64,000 bases of DNA. It comes from Ferrimonas sediminum (GTDB taxonomy: Bacteria; Pseudomonadota; Gammaproteobacteria; Enterobacterales; Shewanellaceae). Location: NCBI RefSeq assembly GCF_900100175.1, contig NZ_FNEM01000004.1, forward strand, positions 62,001 through 126,000, given 5' to 3'. The translations under genes were made by a program, and so were the position numbers. This document shows, piece after piece, positions 46,663-59,723 of the stretch. The notes beneath the pieces are model-generated. The model saw only the letters and a list, made by a program, of their open reading frames with translations, had not been told where the DNA came from and ran no database searches. Each line of letters begins with the position of its first letter. Position 1 is the stretch's first letter.

Positions 46663-48600
46663 CTATTTCGCCGGTGCTTCGCTGCCGTCGATGTCGTTGG
46701 CCGGTTTGTCGTCGGCGCCTTTATCACTGGCTTCGACTTTGGAACCACCTGACGGGGTATCGTCCGAGCTGTCGCCCTTACCCCACTCCGCCGGTTCCCG
46801 CACTTCGCGCCGGGCCATCAGGTCGTCGATTTGACGGGCATCGATGGTCTCGTACTTCATCAGTGCATCGGTCATGGAGTGCAGAATGTCCATGTTGTCT
46901 TCCAGGATGCTCAGGGAGCGCTGGTAGTTACGGTCGATGATGTCCTTGATCTCCTGATCAATCATCATCGCCGTTTCATCGGACATGTGGCTGGCTTTGG
47001 CCATGGAGCGGCCCAGGAACACCTCACCGTCTTCTTCGGCGTAGTTCATCGGCCCCATTCGGGTTGACAGCCCCCACTGGGTCACCATCTTGCGGGCAAT
47101 GTCGGTGGCCCGTTCGATGTCATTACTGGCACCGGTAGTCACCTTATCGGCGCCGTAGATGATCTCCTCGGCAATCCGGCCGCCATAGAGGCTGGACACC
47201 ATGGATTCCAGGTGCTGCTTGGAGTGGCTCCAGCGATCCTGTTCCGGCAGGTACATGGTCACACCCAGGGCACGGCCACGGGGAATGATGGACACCTTGT
47301 AGACCGGATCGTGTTCCGGCACCATGCGGCCGACGATGGCGTGACCGGCTTCGTGGTAGGCGGTCATCTTCTTCTCGTCCTCGGTCATCACCATGGAGCG
47401 GCGCTCGGCCCCCATCATGATCTTGTCCTTGGCCTTCTCGAACTCCTCCATGGACACCAGGCGGCGATCGCCACGAGCAGCAAACAGCGCCGCTTCGTTC
47501 ACCAGGTTGGCCAGGTCGGCGCCGGAGAATCCGGGGGTACCACGGGCAATCAGGTCGGCTTTCACGTCTTCCGCCAGGGGCACCTTACGCATGTGCACCT
47601 TGAGGATCTGCTCACGGCCACGGACATCCGGCAGACCAACGGTCACCTGACGGTCGAAACGACCGGGACGCAGCAGCGCCGGATCCAGCACATCGGGACG
47701 GTTGGTGGCGGCGATGACGATGATGCCCTCGTTGCCCTCAAACCCGTCCATCTCAACCAGCATCTGGTTCAGGGTCTGCTCACGTTCATCGTGACCGCCA
47801 CCCAGGCCGGCGCCACGCTGACGGCCGACGGCATCGATCTCATCGATGAAGATGATGCAGGGAGCGGATTTCTTGGCCTGGTCGAACATGTCACGGACAC
47901 GGGAGGCGCCCACACCCACGAACATCTCGACGAAGTCAGAACCGGAGATGGTGAAAAACGGCACCTTGGCCTCACCGGCGATGGCCTTGGCCAGCAGGGT
48001 TTTACCGGTACCCGGAGGACCCACCATCAACACACCGGTCGGAATCTTACCGCCCAGTTTCTGGAACTTGGTCGGATCGCGCAGGTAATCCACCAGTTCA
48101 CCCACCTCCTCTTTGGCCTCATCACAGCCGGCCACATCCATGAAGGTGGTCTTAATCTGGTCTTCGCCCATCAGGCGGGCCTTGCTCTTACCGAACGACA
48201 TGGCGCCTTTACCACCGCCGCCCTGCATCTGGCGCATAAAGAAGATCCACACGCCCACCAGCAACAGCATCGGGAACCAGGAGATGAAGATCTGCGCCAG
48301 CACACTGGGTTGCTCCGGTGGCAAGCGGGTGATGTCGACCTTGTGCTTGATCAGATCGTCGATCAGCTTGTCATCGTAGGCCGGCATGTAGGTAACAAAC
48401 TGCTCACCATTGCGAGTCTTACCAGTGATGGTGATGCCATCTTCCTGGAACTCCACCGCGGGTACCTGGCTATTGCTGTACGCTTCAACGAAATCGGTAT
48501 AGCTCAAAGCGTTCCCAGCCCCATTAGTGGGGTTGTAACCCTTAAATACCGACATCAATACGACAGCGATAACCAGCCATAAAATCAGATTTTTCGCCAT
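46663..48600 (-). CDS. ftsH: ATP-dependent zinc metalloprotease FtsH
   Basis: 645 residues from the ATG at 48600 ([19 protein letters not shown]). An N-terminal membrane anchor of two segments with a periplasmic domain between is followed by the AAA+ ATPase with GPPGTGKT and the [14 protein letters not shown]alker B, the second region of homology with the arginine finger ([20 protein letters not shown]), and the zinc site HEAGH. It is an inner-membrane hexamer that degrades membrane proteins, LpxC and sigma-32. It follows rlmE, the usual heat-shock pair. Confidence 0.97.
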   Translation of the reverse strand: MAKNLILWLVIAVVLMSVFKGYNPTNGAGNALSYTDFVEAYSNSQVPAVEFQEDGITITGKTRNGEQFVTYMPAYDDKLIDDLIKHKVDITRLPPEQPSVLAQIFISWFPMLLLVGVWIFFMRQMQGGGGKGAMSFGKSKARLMGEDQIKTTFMDVAGCDEAKEEVGELVDYLRDPTKFQKLGGKIPTGVLMVGPPGTGKTLLAKAIAGEAKVPFFTISGSDFVEMFVGVGASRVRDMFDQAKKSAPCIIFIDEIDAVGRQRGAGLGGGHDEREQTLNQMLVEMDGFEGNEGIIVIAATNRPDVLDPALLRPGRFDRQVTVGLPDVRGREQILKVHMRKVPLAEDVKADLIARGTPGFSGADLANLVNEAALFAARGDRRLVSMEEFEKAKDKIMMGAERRSMVMTEDEKKMTAYHEAGHAIVGRMVPEHDPVYKVSIIPRGRALGVTMYLPEQDRWSHSKQHLESMVSSLYGGRIAEEIIYGADKVTTGASNDIERATDIARKMVTQWGLSTRMGPMNYAEEDGEVFLGRSMAKASHMSDETAMMIDQEIKDIIDRNYQRSLSILEDNMDILHSMTDALMKYETIDARQIDDLMARREVREPAEWGKGDSSDDTPSGGSKVEASDKGADDKPANDIDGSEAPAK

Positions 48601-48650
48601 ATCACTCAAGGTAGGGAACCTCGCAAATTCCTTTGATTATCTTAGCAAGC

Positions 48651-49283
48651 TTACAACTTGTAGCCGCTTGCCACAATGTAGACCTCGCGGGAGCGCGCCC
48701 GGGAGGAGTCTGGTTTACGAATTTTTACAACTTTAAAGGCTTTACGTACCTCAGCCAGGTATTGATCAAAGCCCTCGCCCTGGAACACCTTGACGATGAA
48801 ACTGCCGTTGGGCGCCAGCACCTGATGACACATGTCGAAAGCCAGCTCTACCAGGTACATGGCGCTGGGTTGGTCTACCGACTGGGCTCCGGAAAAGTTG
48901 GGGGCCATGTCGGACATCACCACATCCACCTTGCCATCACCGACCCGGTTCAACAACGCATTGAGCACCGCTTCCTCACGGAAATCCCCCTGCAGGAAAT
49001 CGACTCCGGCGATTGGGTCCATCGATAAAATGTCACAGGCAATCACCTTACCCTCGCTGCCAATCTCCTTGACGGCGTACTGGGACCAACCGCCGGGAGC
49101 CGCACCGAGATCCACCACGGACATGCCGGGTTTCAACAACTTATCTTTACCCTGAATCTCTTCAAGTTTAAACACAGCCCGAGAACGAAGGCCTTTTTTT
49201 TGCGCTTCTTTCACGTACTGGTCATCAAAATGCTCTTTCATCCAGCGTGTCGAGCTGGCACTGCGTTTCTTTTTACCGGCCAT
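48651..49283 (-). CDS. rlmE: 23S rRNA 2'-O-ribose methyltransferase RlmE (FtsJ/RrmJ)
   Basis: 210 residues, as in E. coli (209). A Rossmann methyltransferase with SAM motif [13 protein letters not shown], the catalytic-tetrad regions [29 protein letters not shown] and SRARSREVY. It methylates U2552 in the 50S A-loop and is part of the heat-shock response. It is divergent from yhbY and co-directional with ftsH (50 bases). Confidence 0.97.
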   Translation of the reverse strand: MAGKKKRSASSTRWMKEHFDDQYVKEAQKKGLRSRAVFKLEEIQGKDKLLKPGMSVVDLGAAPGGWSQYAVKEIGSEGKVIACDILSMDPIAGVDFLQGDFREEAVLNALLNRVGDGKVDVVMSDMAPNFSGAQSVDQPSAMYLVELAFDMCHQVLAPNGSFIVKVFQGEGFDQYLAEVRKAFKVVKIRKPDSSRARSREVYIVASGYKL

Positions 49284-49413
49284 AATTCTCCAGACCGTGG
49301 TAGTGAGAATTTAATTACCAGGAAGTTTATCATCTTGGTAAGAATTAGTATTACGCTATAGATGGCGTTAGAATACGCGCTTTTCAAGTCCCCAAACCAA
49401 AATGAGTGGCCCA

Positions 49414-49716
49414 ATGAGTCAATTAACTACCAAGCAGAAGCAGTATCTTAAAGGCTTGGCCCATAGCCTGAAGCCGGTAGTCCTGCTGGGCGGCAATGGT
49501 CTGACCGAAGGCGTAATGGCCGAAATTGAACTGGCTCTGGCACACCATGAGCTGATCAAGGTCAAGGTGGCCAGCGAAGATCGTGATGCCAAGCGTGCCA
49601 TCATGGACGCCATCCTGCGCGAGTCCGGCGCGGCCCAGGTTCAGGTTATCGGCCATATTCTGGTGCTGTACCGTGAGTCTGAAAAGCGCAAAATTGAGCT
49701 GCCCAAAGCCCGTTAA
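49414..49716 (+). CDS. yhbY: CRM-domain RNA-binding protein YhbY
   Basis: 100 residues from the ATG at 49414 (MSQLTTKQKQYLKGLAHSLK); an ATG four codons upstream (49402) is also possible, and neither has a strong ribosome site. The single CRM domain has the GGNGLTEGV loop and HELIKVKVASEDRD. It associates with pre-50S particles. The gene lies divergently beside rlmE, as in E. coli. Confidence 0.93.
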   Translation: MSQLTTKQKQYLKGLAHSLKPVVLLGGNGLTEGVMAEIELALAHHELIKVKVASEDRDAKRAIMDAILRESGAAQVQVIGHILVLYRESEKRKIELPKAR

Positions 49717-49740
49717 CCCGGTCTGTCAGACAGTATCAAT

Positions 49741-49768
49741 AAAAAAGCCGCGAATTCGCGGCTTTTTT
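49741..49768. terminator. Terminator between yhbY and greA
   Basis: A full palindrome: A-run, GCCGCG, AATT, CGCGGC, T-run. It works in both directions for the convergent genes. Confidence 0.95.
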
Positions 49769-49815
49769 TGTGCGGGGCCAGTCTACACGCAAACCCCGCC
49801 GTCGAGTCATCGGGA

Positions 49816-50292
49816 TTACTTGTATTGGACCTCGATGATCTCATACTCCACCTCACCACCCGGGGCTTTCACCACCACCAGGTCATCCAGCTCTTTGCCG
49901 ACCAGGGCGCGGGCAATGGGTGAGTTTACGGAGATCATTCCGCCTTTCAAGTCCGCCTCATCGTCACCGACGATGCGGTACGTCACCTCTTCGTCGCTGT
50001 CCACGTTCAAAATGGTCACAGTGGCACCGAAGATCACCCGGCCATTGTTGGGGATTTTGGTGACATCGATGATCTGGGCGGTGGACAGCTTGCTCTCGAT
50101 GTCCCTAACCCGCGCTTCGCACAGCCCCTGCTCTTCACGAGCGGCGTGATACTCGGCGTTCTCTTTCAAATCACCCAGCTCTCGTGCTTCTGCGATGGCT
50201 TCGGAGATCGCTGGACGCTTGGTGTGCTTCAGGTGATCCAGCTCTTCTCGTAGCTGCTGGGCACCGACAACGGTCATTGGAACCTGGGTCAT
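49816..50292 (-). CDS. greA: Transcript cleavage factor GreA
   Basis: 158 residues from the ATG at 50292, exactly the E. coli length. The coiled-coil N-terminal domain has the acidic tip segment [19 protein letters not shown]; the C-terminal FKBP-like domain includes [15 protein letters not shown] and [11 protein letters not shown]. It rescues backtracked RNA polymerase. It follows carB, as in E. coli and Vibrio relatives, but with a terminator between them. Confidence 0.97.
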   Translation of the reverse strand: MTQVPMTVVGAQQLREELDHLKHTKRPAISEAIAEARELGDLKENAEYHAAREEQGLCEARVRDIESKLSTAQIIDVTKIPNNGRVIFGATVTILNVDSDEEVTYRIVGDDEADLKGGMISVNSPIARALVGKELDDLVVVKAPGGEVEYEIIEVQYK

Positions 50293-50418
50293 AATCTGCT
50301 TCCGTCTTATCCGGCCAAACCGGGCCCCGGACAATGCATGCATTGACCTGCCAAGTTAGATTCCGGGTATTGTAAATAGGGTGTTTTGGTTCTGGAATAG
50401 ACCGATTGTAATAAGAAA

Positions 50419-50445
50419 ACGCCGGCAGGTCATCCCTGCCGACGT
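50419..50445 (-). terminator. Intrinsic terminator of carAB
   Basis: On the minus strand ACGTCGGCAGG and CCTGCCGGCGT (one G-U pair) flank a 5-base loop, followed by TTTTC. Confidence 0.8.
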
Positions 50446-50469
50446 CTCAGTATCACCAAAAAAGCGGGG

Positions 50470-53691
<3,222 letters not shown>

Positions 53692-53713
53692 TGTTCTATC
53701 TCTTAACGCTCTG

Positions 53714-54859
53714 TTATTGGGCCGCGTTGCGGTGCTGCATCAGTTCAATGAAATGATCGAACAAGGGTGCCGCATCGTGGGGTCCCGGGCTGGCTTCAGG
53801 GTGGCCCTGGAACGAGAAAGCCGGCTTATCGGTTCGGTGAATTCCCTGCAGGGAACCATCGAATAAGCTCTTATGGGTGGCTTTCAGGTTGGCCGGCAAA
53901 CTGGCTTCATCCACGGCAAAGCCGTGGTTCTGGGCGGTGATCATCACCTTGCCGCTGTCCAGATCCTTGACCGGGTGGTTACCGCCGTGGTGACCAAACT
54001 TCATCTTCAGGGTCTGGGCGCCGGAGGCCAGGGCCAACAGCTGATGCCCGAGGCAGATGCCAAACAGAGGGGTATCGGTTTCCAGCAGCGACTGAATGGC
54101 ACTGATGGCGTAATCGCACGGCTCCGGGTCTCCCGGGCCATTGGACAGGAACACCCCATCCGGATTCATCGCCAGTACCTCGGCCGCCGGCGTCTGGGCC
54201 GGAACCACGGTCACGTCACAGCCACGATCCACCAGCATCCGCAGGATGTTCTGCTTAACACCGTAGTCGTAGGCCACCACCTTGTACTTCAGTGCGTCTG
54301 CCGGGGTATCGCTGGGCAGTCCGCCCACCAACTTCCAGCTGCCGTTGCGCCAGTGGTAGGGGGCACTGACGGTGACTTCCTTGGCCAGGTCCATGCCTTT
54401 GAGGCCGGGAAAGCCCTGGGCCTGTTCCAGCGCCCGGGCCGCGTCGGCCGCGACCCCGGTCATGATGCAACCGGCCTGGGCGCCCTTTTCACGCAGAATG
54501 CGGGTCAGTTTACGGGTATCGATATCCGCGATGCCAACCACATTGTGCTGCTTCAAGTACTCAGACAGAGACTGTTCATTACGGAAGTTGGATGCCAGCG
54601 CCGGCAGGTCACGAATGATCAGGCCGGTGGCGTGGATTGCAGAGGATTCAACGTCTTCGGAATTGGTTCCGGTGTTACCGATGTGAGGGTAGGTAAGAGT
54701 AACTATCTGACGTGAATAGGAAGGATCGGTCAGGATTTCTTGATAACCAGTCATAGAAGTGTTAAAAACGACTTCTCCGACAGCAGATCCGTCGGCACCT
54801 ATGGAAGTACCGGTGAAAACTGTGCCATCCTGGAGCATTAATAGGGCAGTTTTGTTCAA
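53714..54859 (-). CDS. carA: Carbamoyl-phosphate synthase small subunit
   Basis: 381 residues (E. coli 382). The N-terminal interaction domain with [20 protein letters not shown] is followed by a class I glutamine amidotransferase domain with the nucleophile Cys in [14 protein letters not shown] and the late [11 protein letters not shown]is/Glu. It releases ammonia from glutamine for CarB. A perfect TATAAT (54966-54971 on the plus strand as ATTATA) lies about 107 bases upstream and is the likely -10 box. I could not find a convincing pair of ArgR boxes. Confidence 0.97.
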   Translation of the reverse strand: MNKTALLMLQDGTVFTGTSIGADGSAVGEVVFNTSMTGYQEILTDPSYSRQIVTLTYPHIGNTGTNSEDVESSAIHATGLIIRDLPALASNFRNEQSLSEYLKQHNVVGIADIDTRKLTRILREKGAQAGCIMTGVAADAARALEQAQGFPGLKGMDLAKEVTVSAPYHWRNGSWKLVGGLPSDTPADALKYKVVAYDYGVKQNILRMLVDRGCDVTVVPAQTPAAEVLAMNPDGVFLSNGPGDPEPCDYAISAIQSLLETDTPLFGICLGHQLLALASGAQTLKMKFGHHGGNHPVKDLDSGKVMITAQNHGFAVDEASLPANLKATHKSLFDGSLQGIHRTDKPAFSFQGHPEASPGPHDAAPLFDHFIELMQHRNAAQ

Positions 54860-54965
54860 CTTGACCTCCCACCAGAAGAATTATAAGTTATTGTTTTACA
54901 ATGATTTAGGGTAAATCTCTCCAACTCGCCAAACTCAAAAAGTGAATTTTTGACAAATTCCGGCG

Positions 54966-54971
54966 ATTATA
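54966..54971 (-). promoter_or_regulatory. Probable -10 box of the carAB promoter
   Basis: TATAAT on the minus strand, with only a weak -35 region (ATACAA at 18 bases). It lies after the dapB terminator's far side and ahead of carA. Confidence 0.45.
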
Positions 54972-55011
54972 GCGACCAAAGTCACATTTGTATATAGGTA
55001 ATCAATAAAAA

Positions 55012-55027
55012 AGGGCTAAAAAGCCCT
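55012..55027 (-). terminator. Intrinsic terminator of dapB
   Basis: AGGGCT and AGCCCT flank a 4-base loop and are followed by a U-run on the minus strand. Confidence 0.88.
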
Positions 55028-55031
55028 ATTT

Positions 55032-55841
55032 TTATTTTAAATCCAATACTTGGTGCATGTCGTACAGGCCGTTGGGCCTCTGAAACAGCCATTGCGCCGC
55101 CCGCATGGCGCCATTGGCAAAGGTCATTCGACTCGAGGCTTTATGGGTGATCTCCAGTCGCTCACCGATGTCCGCAAACAGCGCCGTATGCTCACCGACG
55201 ATGTCGCCGGCCCGAATGGTGGAGAAGGCGATGGTGTCGCGGTCACGCTCGCCGCTGATGCCTTCGCGGCCATAGATGGCACACTGCTCCAGATCCCGGT
55301 TCAGGGTCTCGGCAATCACCTCGCCCATCCGCAGCGCGGTGCCCGACGGGGCGTCTTTCTTGTAACGATGATGGCCTTCGATGATCTCGATGTCGGTGTA
55401 ATCCCCCATCACCTTGGCAGCGGTTTCCAGCAGCTTGAACAGCAGGGTCACGCCCACCGACATATTGGGTGCCAGCACGATAGGCAGATCCTGCGCCAGC
55501 TCGGCGATGCGCTCTTTCTGATGGCTGCTGAAGCCGGTGGTGCCGATGGCGATGGGTTTGCCGTGCTGGGCACACCAGGCGGCCATCTCCAGGCTGGTTT
55601 CCGGGTTGGTGAAGTCGATAAGCACATCGAAGTCATCCACCACCAGCTCCAGTTTATCCACCAGGGTCACGCCGACGGCGCCGTGGCCGATCAGCTCTCC
55701 GGCATCCACCCCCAGCAAACTGGCACCGCTGCGCTCAATGGCGGCCCCCAGACGAATCTGCGGGTGCGCCAGGGCGGCCTCAATGAGTGTGCGTCCCATG
55801 CGGCCGCTGGCCCCGACAATGGCTACTCGGATCTGTTCCAT
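55032..55841 (-). CDS. dapB: 4-hydroxy-tetrahydrodipicolinate reductase
   Basis: 269 residues (E. coli 273). The Rossmann nucleotide site is [17 protein letters not shown], then IDFTNPE, GTTGFSS, and the substrate motif [16 protein letters not shown] with the catalytic His and Lys. It works in lysine and diaminopimelate synthesis. It lies upstream of carA, as in E. coli, but is separated from dnaJ by three inserted protein-quality genes. Confidence 0.97.
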   Translation of the reverse strand: MEQIRVAIVGASGRMGRTLIEAALAHPQIRLGAAIERSGASLLGVDAGELIGHGAVGVTLVDKLELVVDDFDVLIDFTNPETSLEMAAWCAQHGKPIAIGTTGFSSHQKERIAELAQDLPIVLAPNMSVGVTLLFKLLETAAKVMGDYTDIEIIEGHHRYKKDAPSGTALRMGEVIAETLNRDLEQCAIYGREGISGERDRDTIAFSTIRAGDIVGEHTALFADIGERLEITHKASSRMTFANGAMRAAQWLFQRPNGLYDMHQVLDLK

Positions 55842-55939
55842 CTGTTACTGCTCCCAATCGGCTCTATGCATCTGGATAATCATATGATTATTGACCGCCG
55901 ACATAAAGATCTCTGTCCCAATTCGCAGACCAAAAAAAA

Positions 55940-55957
55940 GGGAAGCAACCGCTTCCC
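55940..55957 (-). terminator. Intrinsic terminator of fklB
   Basis: GGGAAGC and GCTTCCC flank a 4-base loop and are followed by eight Us on the minus strand. Confidence 0.9.
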
Positions 55958-55966
55958 CTTTTTGAC

Positions 55967-56578
55967 TTACTTAATGTCCAGCAACTCGACTTCGAATACC
56001 AACGCCGAGAACGGTGGAATGGCACCACCAGCACCACGCTCGCCGTAGGCCAGCTGGTGAGGGATGTACAGTTTCCACTTGGCGCCTTTGTTCATCATCT
56101 GCAGTGCTTCAGTCCAGCCGGCAATCACGCCGCTGACCGGGAACTCAACCGGCTCACCACGATCCACGGAGCTGTCGAACACACCACCATGGGTGAAGGT
56201 ACCGTGGTAGTGACAGCTCACAGTGCTGTTCAGACCCGGCTTGTCACCTTCGCCTTCGGAGACGATTTCATACTGCAGGCCAGATTCGGTAGTGATCACG
56301 CCGTCACGCTTGGCGTTTTCAGCCAGGAAGGCTTCGCCTTCACCGGCGGCTTCGGCAGCCTTGGCTTCGCGGGCTTCAGCCAGACGCTGAGAGATAACCG
56401 CAAACGCCTGCTGCAGCTCAGCCATTTCAACCAGGCTGTCTTTGCCTTCAAAGGCATCGGCCAGACCCTGCTGAACCGCAGAGATCTCAATGCCTTCAAA
56501 GCTGTTGGCGGCCAGTTGCTCACCCAGCTGACGACCTACGCCGTAGCTTGCTTGCTGTTCTACTGTGTCGAACTTCAT
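55967..56578 (-). CDS. fklB: FKBP-type peptidyl-prolyl isomerase FklB
   Basis: 203 residues (E. coli FklB 206). The N-terminal helical dimerisation domain begins FDTVEQQASYGVGRQLGEQL; the C-terminal FKBP domain has VFDSSVDRGEP, GVIAGWTEALQMM and AYGERGAGGAIPPFSALVFEVEL. There is no signal peptide, so it is probably cytoplasmic, unlike FkpA. It speeds proline isomerisation during folding. It is the first of three quality-control genes inserted before dapB. Confidence 0.93.
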   Translation of the reverse strand: MKFDTVEQQASYGVGRQLGEQLAANSFEGIEISAVQQGLADAFEGKDSLVEMAELQQAFAVISQRLAEAREAKAAEAAGEGEAFLAENAKRDGVITTESGLQYEIVSEGEGDKPGLNSTVSCHYHGTFTHGGVFDSSVDRGEPVEFPVSGVIAGWTEALQMMNKGAKWKLYIPHQLAYGERGAGGAIPPFSALVFEVELLDIK

Positions 56579-56661
56579 GATGTGTGTTCCAGTATGGAAA
56601 AAACTGCTGCGGAGTGTACCACTTGTGGGGCAATTAATACCAATGCAATTGAGTCTCTTTT

Positions 56662-56688
56662 GACCACCCCGACCCAGTCAGGGTGGTC
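56662..56688 (-). terminator. Hairpin after the M48 peptidase gene
   Basis: GACCACCC and GGGTGGTC flank an 11-base loop just after the stop codon. There is no U-run, so this is a weak terminator call. Confidence 0.4.
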
Positions 56689-56692
56689 AGGG

Positions 56693-57484
56693 TCAGCGAC
56701 GGCAGCGTGGTTGAATCCCGGCGCTTTTCGCCTGGCGGTACAGCGGCTGCACCTGCCCCTGCAATCGCTCCAGATCCGAGATACGGGTGCGGTGTGAGGG
56801 ATGGGTCGACATCAGCTCCGGCGGCGCACTGCCACCACCGGCTTCGGCCATGTTGTGCCACAGGGCCACCGACTGCAGCGGGTCGAAACCGGCCCTGGCC
56901 ATCAGATCCGCCCCCATCACATCGGCCTCGCTCTCCTGGGTTCGGCCATAAGGCAGGGTGATGCCCACCTGCACCCCCAGCCCCAGGCCGGCCATGTACA
57001 GGTCGCGGTTGGCGGTGCCCTGTAGAAACACGTCGGCGATCTGCAGCCCGGCATTGCTGAGCTGGGAGCGGGACACCCGCTCGTTGCTGTGGCGCGCCAG
57101 CACATGCGCCACCTCGTGCCCCATGACGGCAGCCAGTTGATCCTGGTTTTCCGCCACCTCCAGCAAGCCGGTGTAAACGCCGATGTGCTTGCCCGGAAGG
57201 GCAAAAGCATTCACCTGCTCGGAGTCAAACACCACCACCTCCCACTCGGCCGGAGTATCCCCCAGGGCGGTGATGATGCCGTCGGCCACACACTGCACGT
57301 AGGCGATGGTGGCCTTATCGGTGGCGCGGGTTTCCTTCTCCTTGATCGCGGCAAAGGATTTCTCCCCCATCTGCGCCATCTCCGAGCCGGAGAACAGCAA
57401 CATCTGATCCCGCCCGGTCGGCGACTGGTGGGTGGCACAGGAGGAAAGCAGCCCCAACAGGACCACAGCACCAAGCTTTCGCAT
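56693..57484 (-). CDS. M48-family metalloprotease lipoprotein (LoiP/YggG-like)
   Basis: 263 residues. The signal peptide ends in a lipobox-like LSSC, so it is probably an outer-membrane lipoprotein. The zinc motif HEVAHVLARH and the downstream Glu in ESEADVMGADLMARAG define peptidase family M48; the STHPSHRTRISDL segment near the end is typical of the LoiP/BepA group. It lacks the TPR tail of BepA, so LoiP is the closer model. It would degrade misfolded envelope proteins. It follows the S9 peptidase gene with a terminator between. Confidence 0.9.
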   Translation of the reverse strand: MRKLGAVVLLGLLSSCATHQSPTGRDQMLLFSGSEMAQMGEKSFAAIKEKETRATDKATIAYVQCVADGIITALGDTPAEWEVVVFDSEQVNAFALPGKHIGVYTGLLEVAENQDQLAAVMGHEVAHVLARHSNERVSRSQLSNAGLQIADVFLQGTANRDLYMAGLGLGVQVGITLPYGRTQESEADVMGADLMARAGFDPLQSVALWHNMAEAGGGSAPPELMSTHPSHRTRISDLERLQGQVQPLYRQAKSAGIQPRCRR

Positions 57485-57501
57485 AATCTACTCCATTAAA
57501 A

Positions 57502-57523
57502 AAGGGATGCGTGTGCATCCCTT
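57502..57523 (-). terminator. Intrinsic terminator of the S9 peptidase gene
   Basis: AAGGGATGC and GCATCCCTT flank a 4-base loop and are followed by a U-run on the minus strand. Confidence 0.9.
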
Positions 57524-57555
57524 AAGGTTACCCCATTCGCCGGTGGGTTAAAAAC

Positions 57556-59496
57556 TCACAGCGTCAGGTGCTGGTCCAGGAAGCTGAGCATGGATTTGTA
57601 GGTGCTTACCCGGTTTTCCTCGTTGAACAGGCCGTGACCCTCTTTGTCCAACTCCAGCCACTGATAGGGGTGTTGACGTTTATCCAGCGCGTCACGCAGC
57701 TCCTCGGCATGATCGATGGGTACCCGCTCATCCTCTCCACCGTGAATCAACAGCAGCGGTACTTTCAGCTTATCGACGTTGTACACCGGCGAGAACGCCT
57801 TCATATTATTAGTGTCCTCACCGATCACCTCCTGCAGGTAGTTCACCCCGGATTGGTAATCCGGTATGTCGCCCACCTCGTACATCAGCTCCAGATCGTA
57901 GACCCCGGCAAAACCGATAGCACACTGAAACAGATCCGGCGCCAGAATGGGCGCCTGCAGGGCGGAGTAGCCGCCAAAGGAGCCGCCGTAGATGCAGACG
58001 TTGTCTTTGTTGGCCACACCGGTGTCGATCAGGTGACGGGTGGCATCGATGATGTCGTACTGAATCTTGCTGCCCCAGTTGCGGTAACCGGCCACCTCGT
58101 AATCCAGGCCATAACCACCGGAGCCGCGAAAGTTGACCTGCAGCACCGCCATGCCGCGGCTGGCAAACAGCTGCGACTCACTATTGTAGCTCCAGTAATC
58201 CCGTGGACCGTGGGGGCCGCCGTGGGGATTGACCAACAGCGGCAGATTCTTGGCTTCCTTGCCTGCCGGCACCGTCAGGTAGCCGTGAATGGTCATGCCG
58301 TCACGGGCGGTGAAACTGATGGCCTGCACCGTAGCAGACTGCTTGGGGTCCACCCAGCCACGGCTGTTCAGCAGCAGGCTGACGCTGCTCTTTTCGGTAT
58401 CAAACAGGTAGTAGCTGCCCGGGTGGGTGTCGCTGTAAGCCAGCACGATGGCCAGCTTGCCATCCAGAGTCTGGCTGGTCAGTGCCACCTGCTGGCCGGG
58501 AAAGGCCGCCAGCAGCCCTTTGAGGCGTTGACTCTCCGGCCGGTTCTTGTCGATGAAGACGTAACTGGGGTAACCCGACTCCAGCTCCAGGGCATACAGG
58601 GCTCGGTCTGCCACCGACAACCAGGACTGGGAGGGATCCACGGTGTCATCGCGATAGATCAGCGAGCTGGTGCCCTTGGACAAATCCAGTTTCTTCAACC
58701 CCTGTATGCTGGCATCGGTGTTATCCAGCACATAGACCTCGTGATCACTGGCAAAGGCCACCGGCATAACACTGCCCCGCCCCCGGTTATTGGATCCAAA
58801 CAATGTCCACGGTTCACCGCGCTTGTTGCGGTAGTAGATCTTGCCTTCGCCCTGCTTGTCGGTGCCGGTGACAAACCGCACCTCGCCCTTGGCGTCGGTC
58901 AGGAAGTTGGCAAAGGACACCGGTGCGTAAGCGATCTTCTTACGTTTGCCATTGTGGATATTGACCCGGAATACGGTGGCCTTCTTGTCCTGTCTGGCGC
59001 CCATGGGCACCGAGTTGATCAGCACGTGATCCTCATCTTCCGGAAGGGGATCGATCATGTAGCCCCAGGCCCGAATGGCGCCGCCGCCCTTGTTGAGGCG
59101 ACCGCCGGTGTTATTAGCCTGCTGAAGACCAAAAAGATACTCAGGATTATCACCGTTATAATCCACCGCCATCATCTCGCCGTAATACTGCGGCGCTTCG
59201 CTCCAGCTTTTGAGGTACTGTTTGGTGACCACGATGCGGTCGTTGCTGGCCCAGTAGTAACTGCCCACTTCGGCCCGCATCGGGAAATAGACGGCATGCA
59301 GTAACTTTCGGGTCTTCGTATCCAGAATCACCACCCTCTGCTTGCCGTCGACCTTGGTCATCAAGGCCAGATGGTCGCCCTTAGGAGACAACTTAATGGA
59401 GTTCGCCTGGCTGGGCTTGGCAAAATCTTCCACCGGAATCTGGGCTGCCAGCGGCAGGCTCAGCATCAGCAGCAGGGTGAGTAACATCCTTGACAT
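57556..59496 (-). CDS. Exported S9-family (prolyl oligopeptidase-type) peptidase
   Basis: 646 residues from the ATG at 59496, which has AGGAG seven bases ahead; an upstream start at 59532 lacks this. The signal peptide ends at LPLAAQ. Residues 25-380 form a beta-propeller-like domain; the C-terminal alpha/beta hydrolase domain carries the Ser in GGSFGGY, Asp in GGEDERVP and His in EGHGLF. LLVNPHGGPHGPRD is the oxyanion segment. It probably trims peptides in the periplasm; a dipeptidyl or acylaminoacyl preference cannot be decided from sequence. Confidence 0.9.
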   Translation of the reverse strand: MSRMLLTLLLMLSLPLAAQIPVEDFAKPSQANSIKLSPKGDHLALMTKVDGKQRVVILDTKTRKLLHAVYFPMRAEVGSYYWASNDRIVVTKQYLKSWSEAPQYYGEMMAVDYNGDNPEYLFGLQQANNTGGRLNKGGGAIRAWGYMIDPLPEDEDHVLINSVPMGARQDKKATVFRVNIHNGKRKKIAYAPVSFANFLTDAKGEVRFVTGTDKQGEGKIYYRNKRGEPWTLFGSNNRGRGSVMPVAFASDHEVYVLDNTDASIQGLKKLDLSKGTSSLIYRDDTVDPSQSWLSVADRALYALELESGYPSYVFIDKNRPESQRLKGLLAAFPGQQVALTSQTLDGKLAIVLAYSDTHPGSYYLFDTEKSSVSLLLNSRGWVDPKQSATVQAISFTARDGMTIHGYLTVPAGKEAKNLPLLVNPHGGPHGPRDYWSYNSESQLFASRGMAVLQVNFRGSGGYGLDYEVAGYRNWGSKIQYDIIDATRHLIDTGVANKDNVCIYGGSFGGYSALQAPILAPDLFQCAIGFAGVYDLELMYEVGDIPDYQSGVNYLQEVIGEDTNNMKAFSPVYNVDKLKVPLLLIHGGEDERVPIDHAEELRDALDKRQHPYQWLELDKEGHGLFNEENRVSTYKSMLSFLDQHLTL

Positions 59497-59668
59497 CGAA
59501 CAGCTCCTAAACGGGTATTTTTCAAACGACAACGTTGTCGCAATGTTAATTCAAGGTGGTGAAATGGCAAGCCGATTTTGACAATTGGTTAATTTAAATC
59601 ACAATAAAATGAGTAACTTCCGAGGAAAGGGTGACTCCTGGAGGGGATCTCTAAGCCCATAAATGCAA

Positions 59669-59694
59669 CAAGGCCGCTGTAAACAGCGGCCTTG
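59669..59694 (-). terminator. Intrinsic terminator of dnaJ
   Basis: CAAGGCCGCTG and CAGCGGCCTTG flank a 4-base loop; the minus transcript continues TTGCATTT. Confidence 0.85.
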
Positions 59695-59723
59695 ACGATA
59701 ACACTCAGTCTGCGACAGCAGTG

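Noticed and set aside
46602..46748. Upstream extension of the folP frame
   Set aside because: It would overlap the 3' end of ftsH and run through its terminator; the ATG at 46601 has a good ribosome site and family start.
54860..55011. ArgR boxes in the carAB promoter
   Set aside because: Only half-sites such as AAAAATTCA were seen, without the paired spacing expected of ARG boxes.
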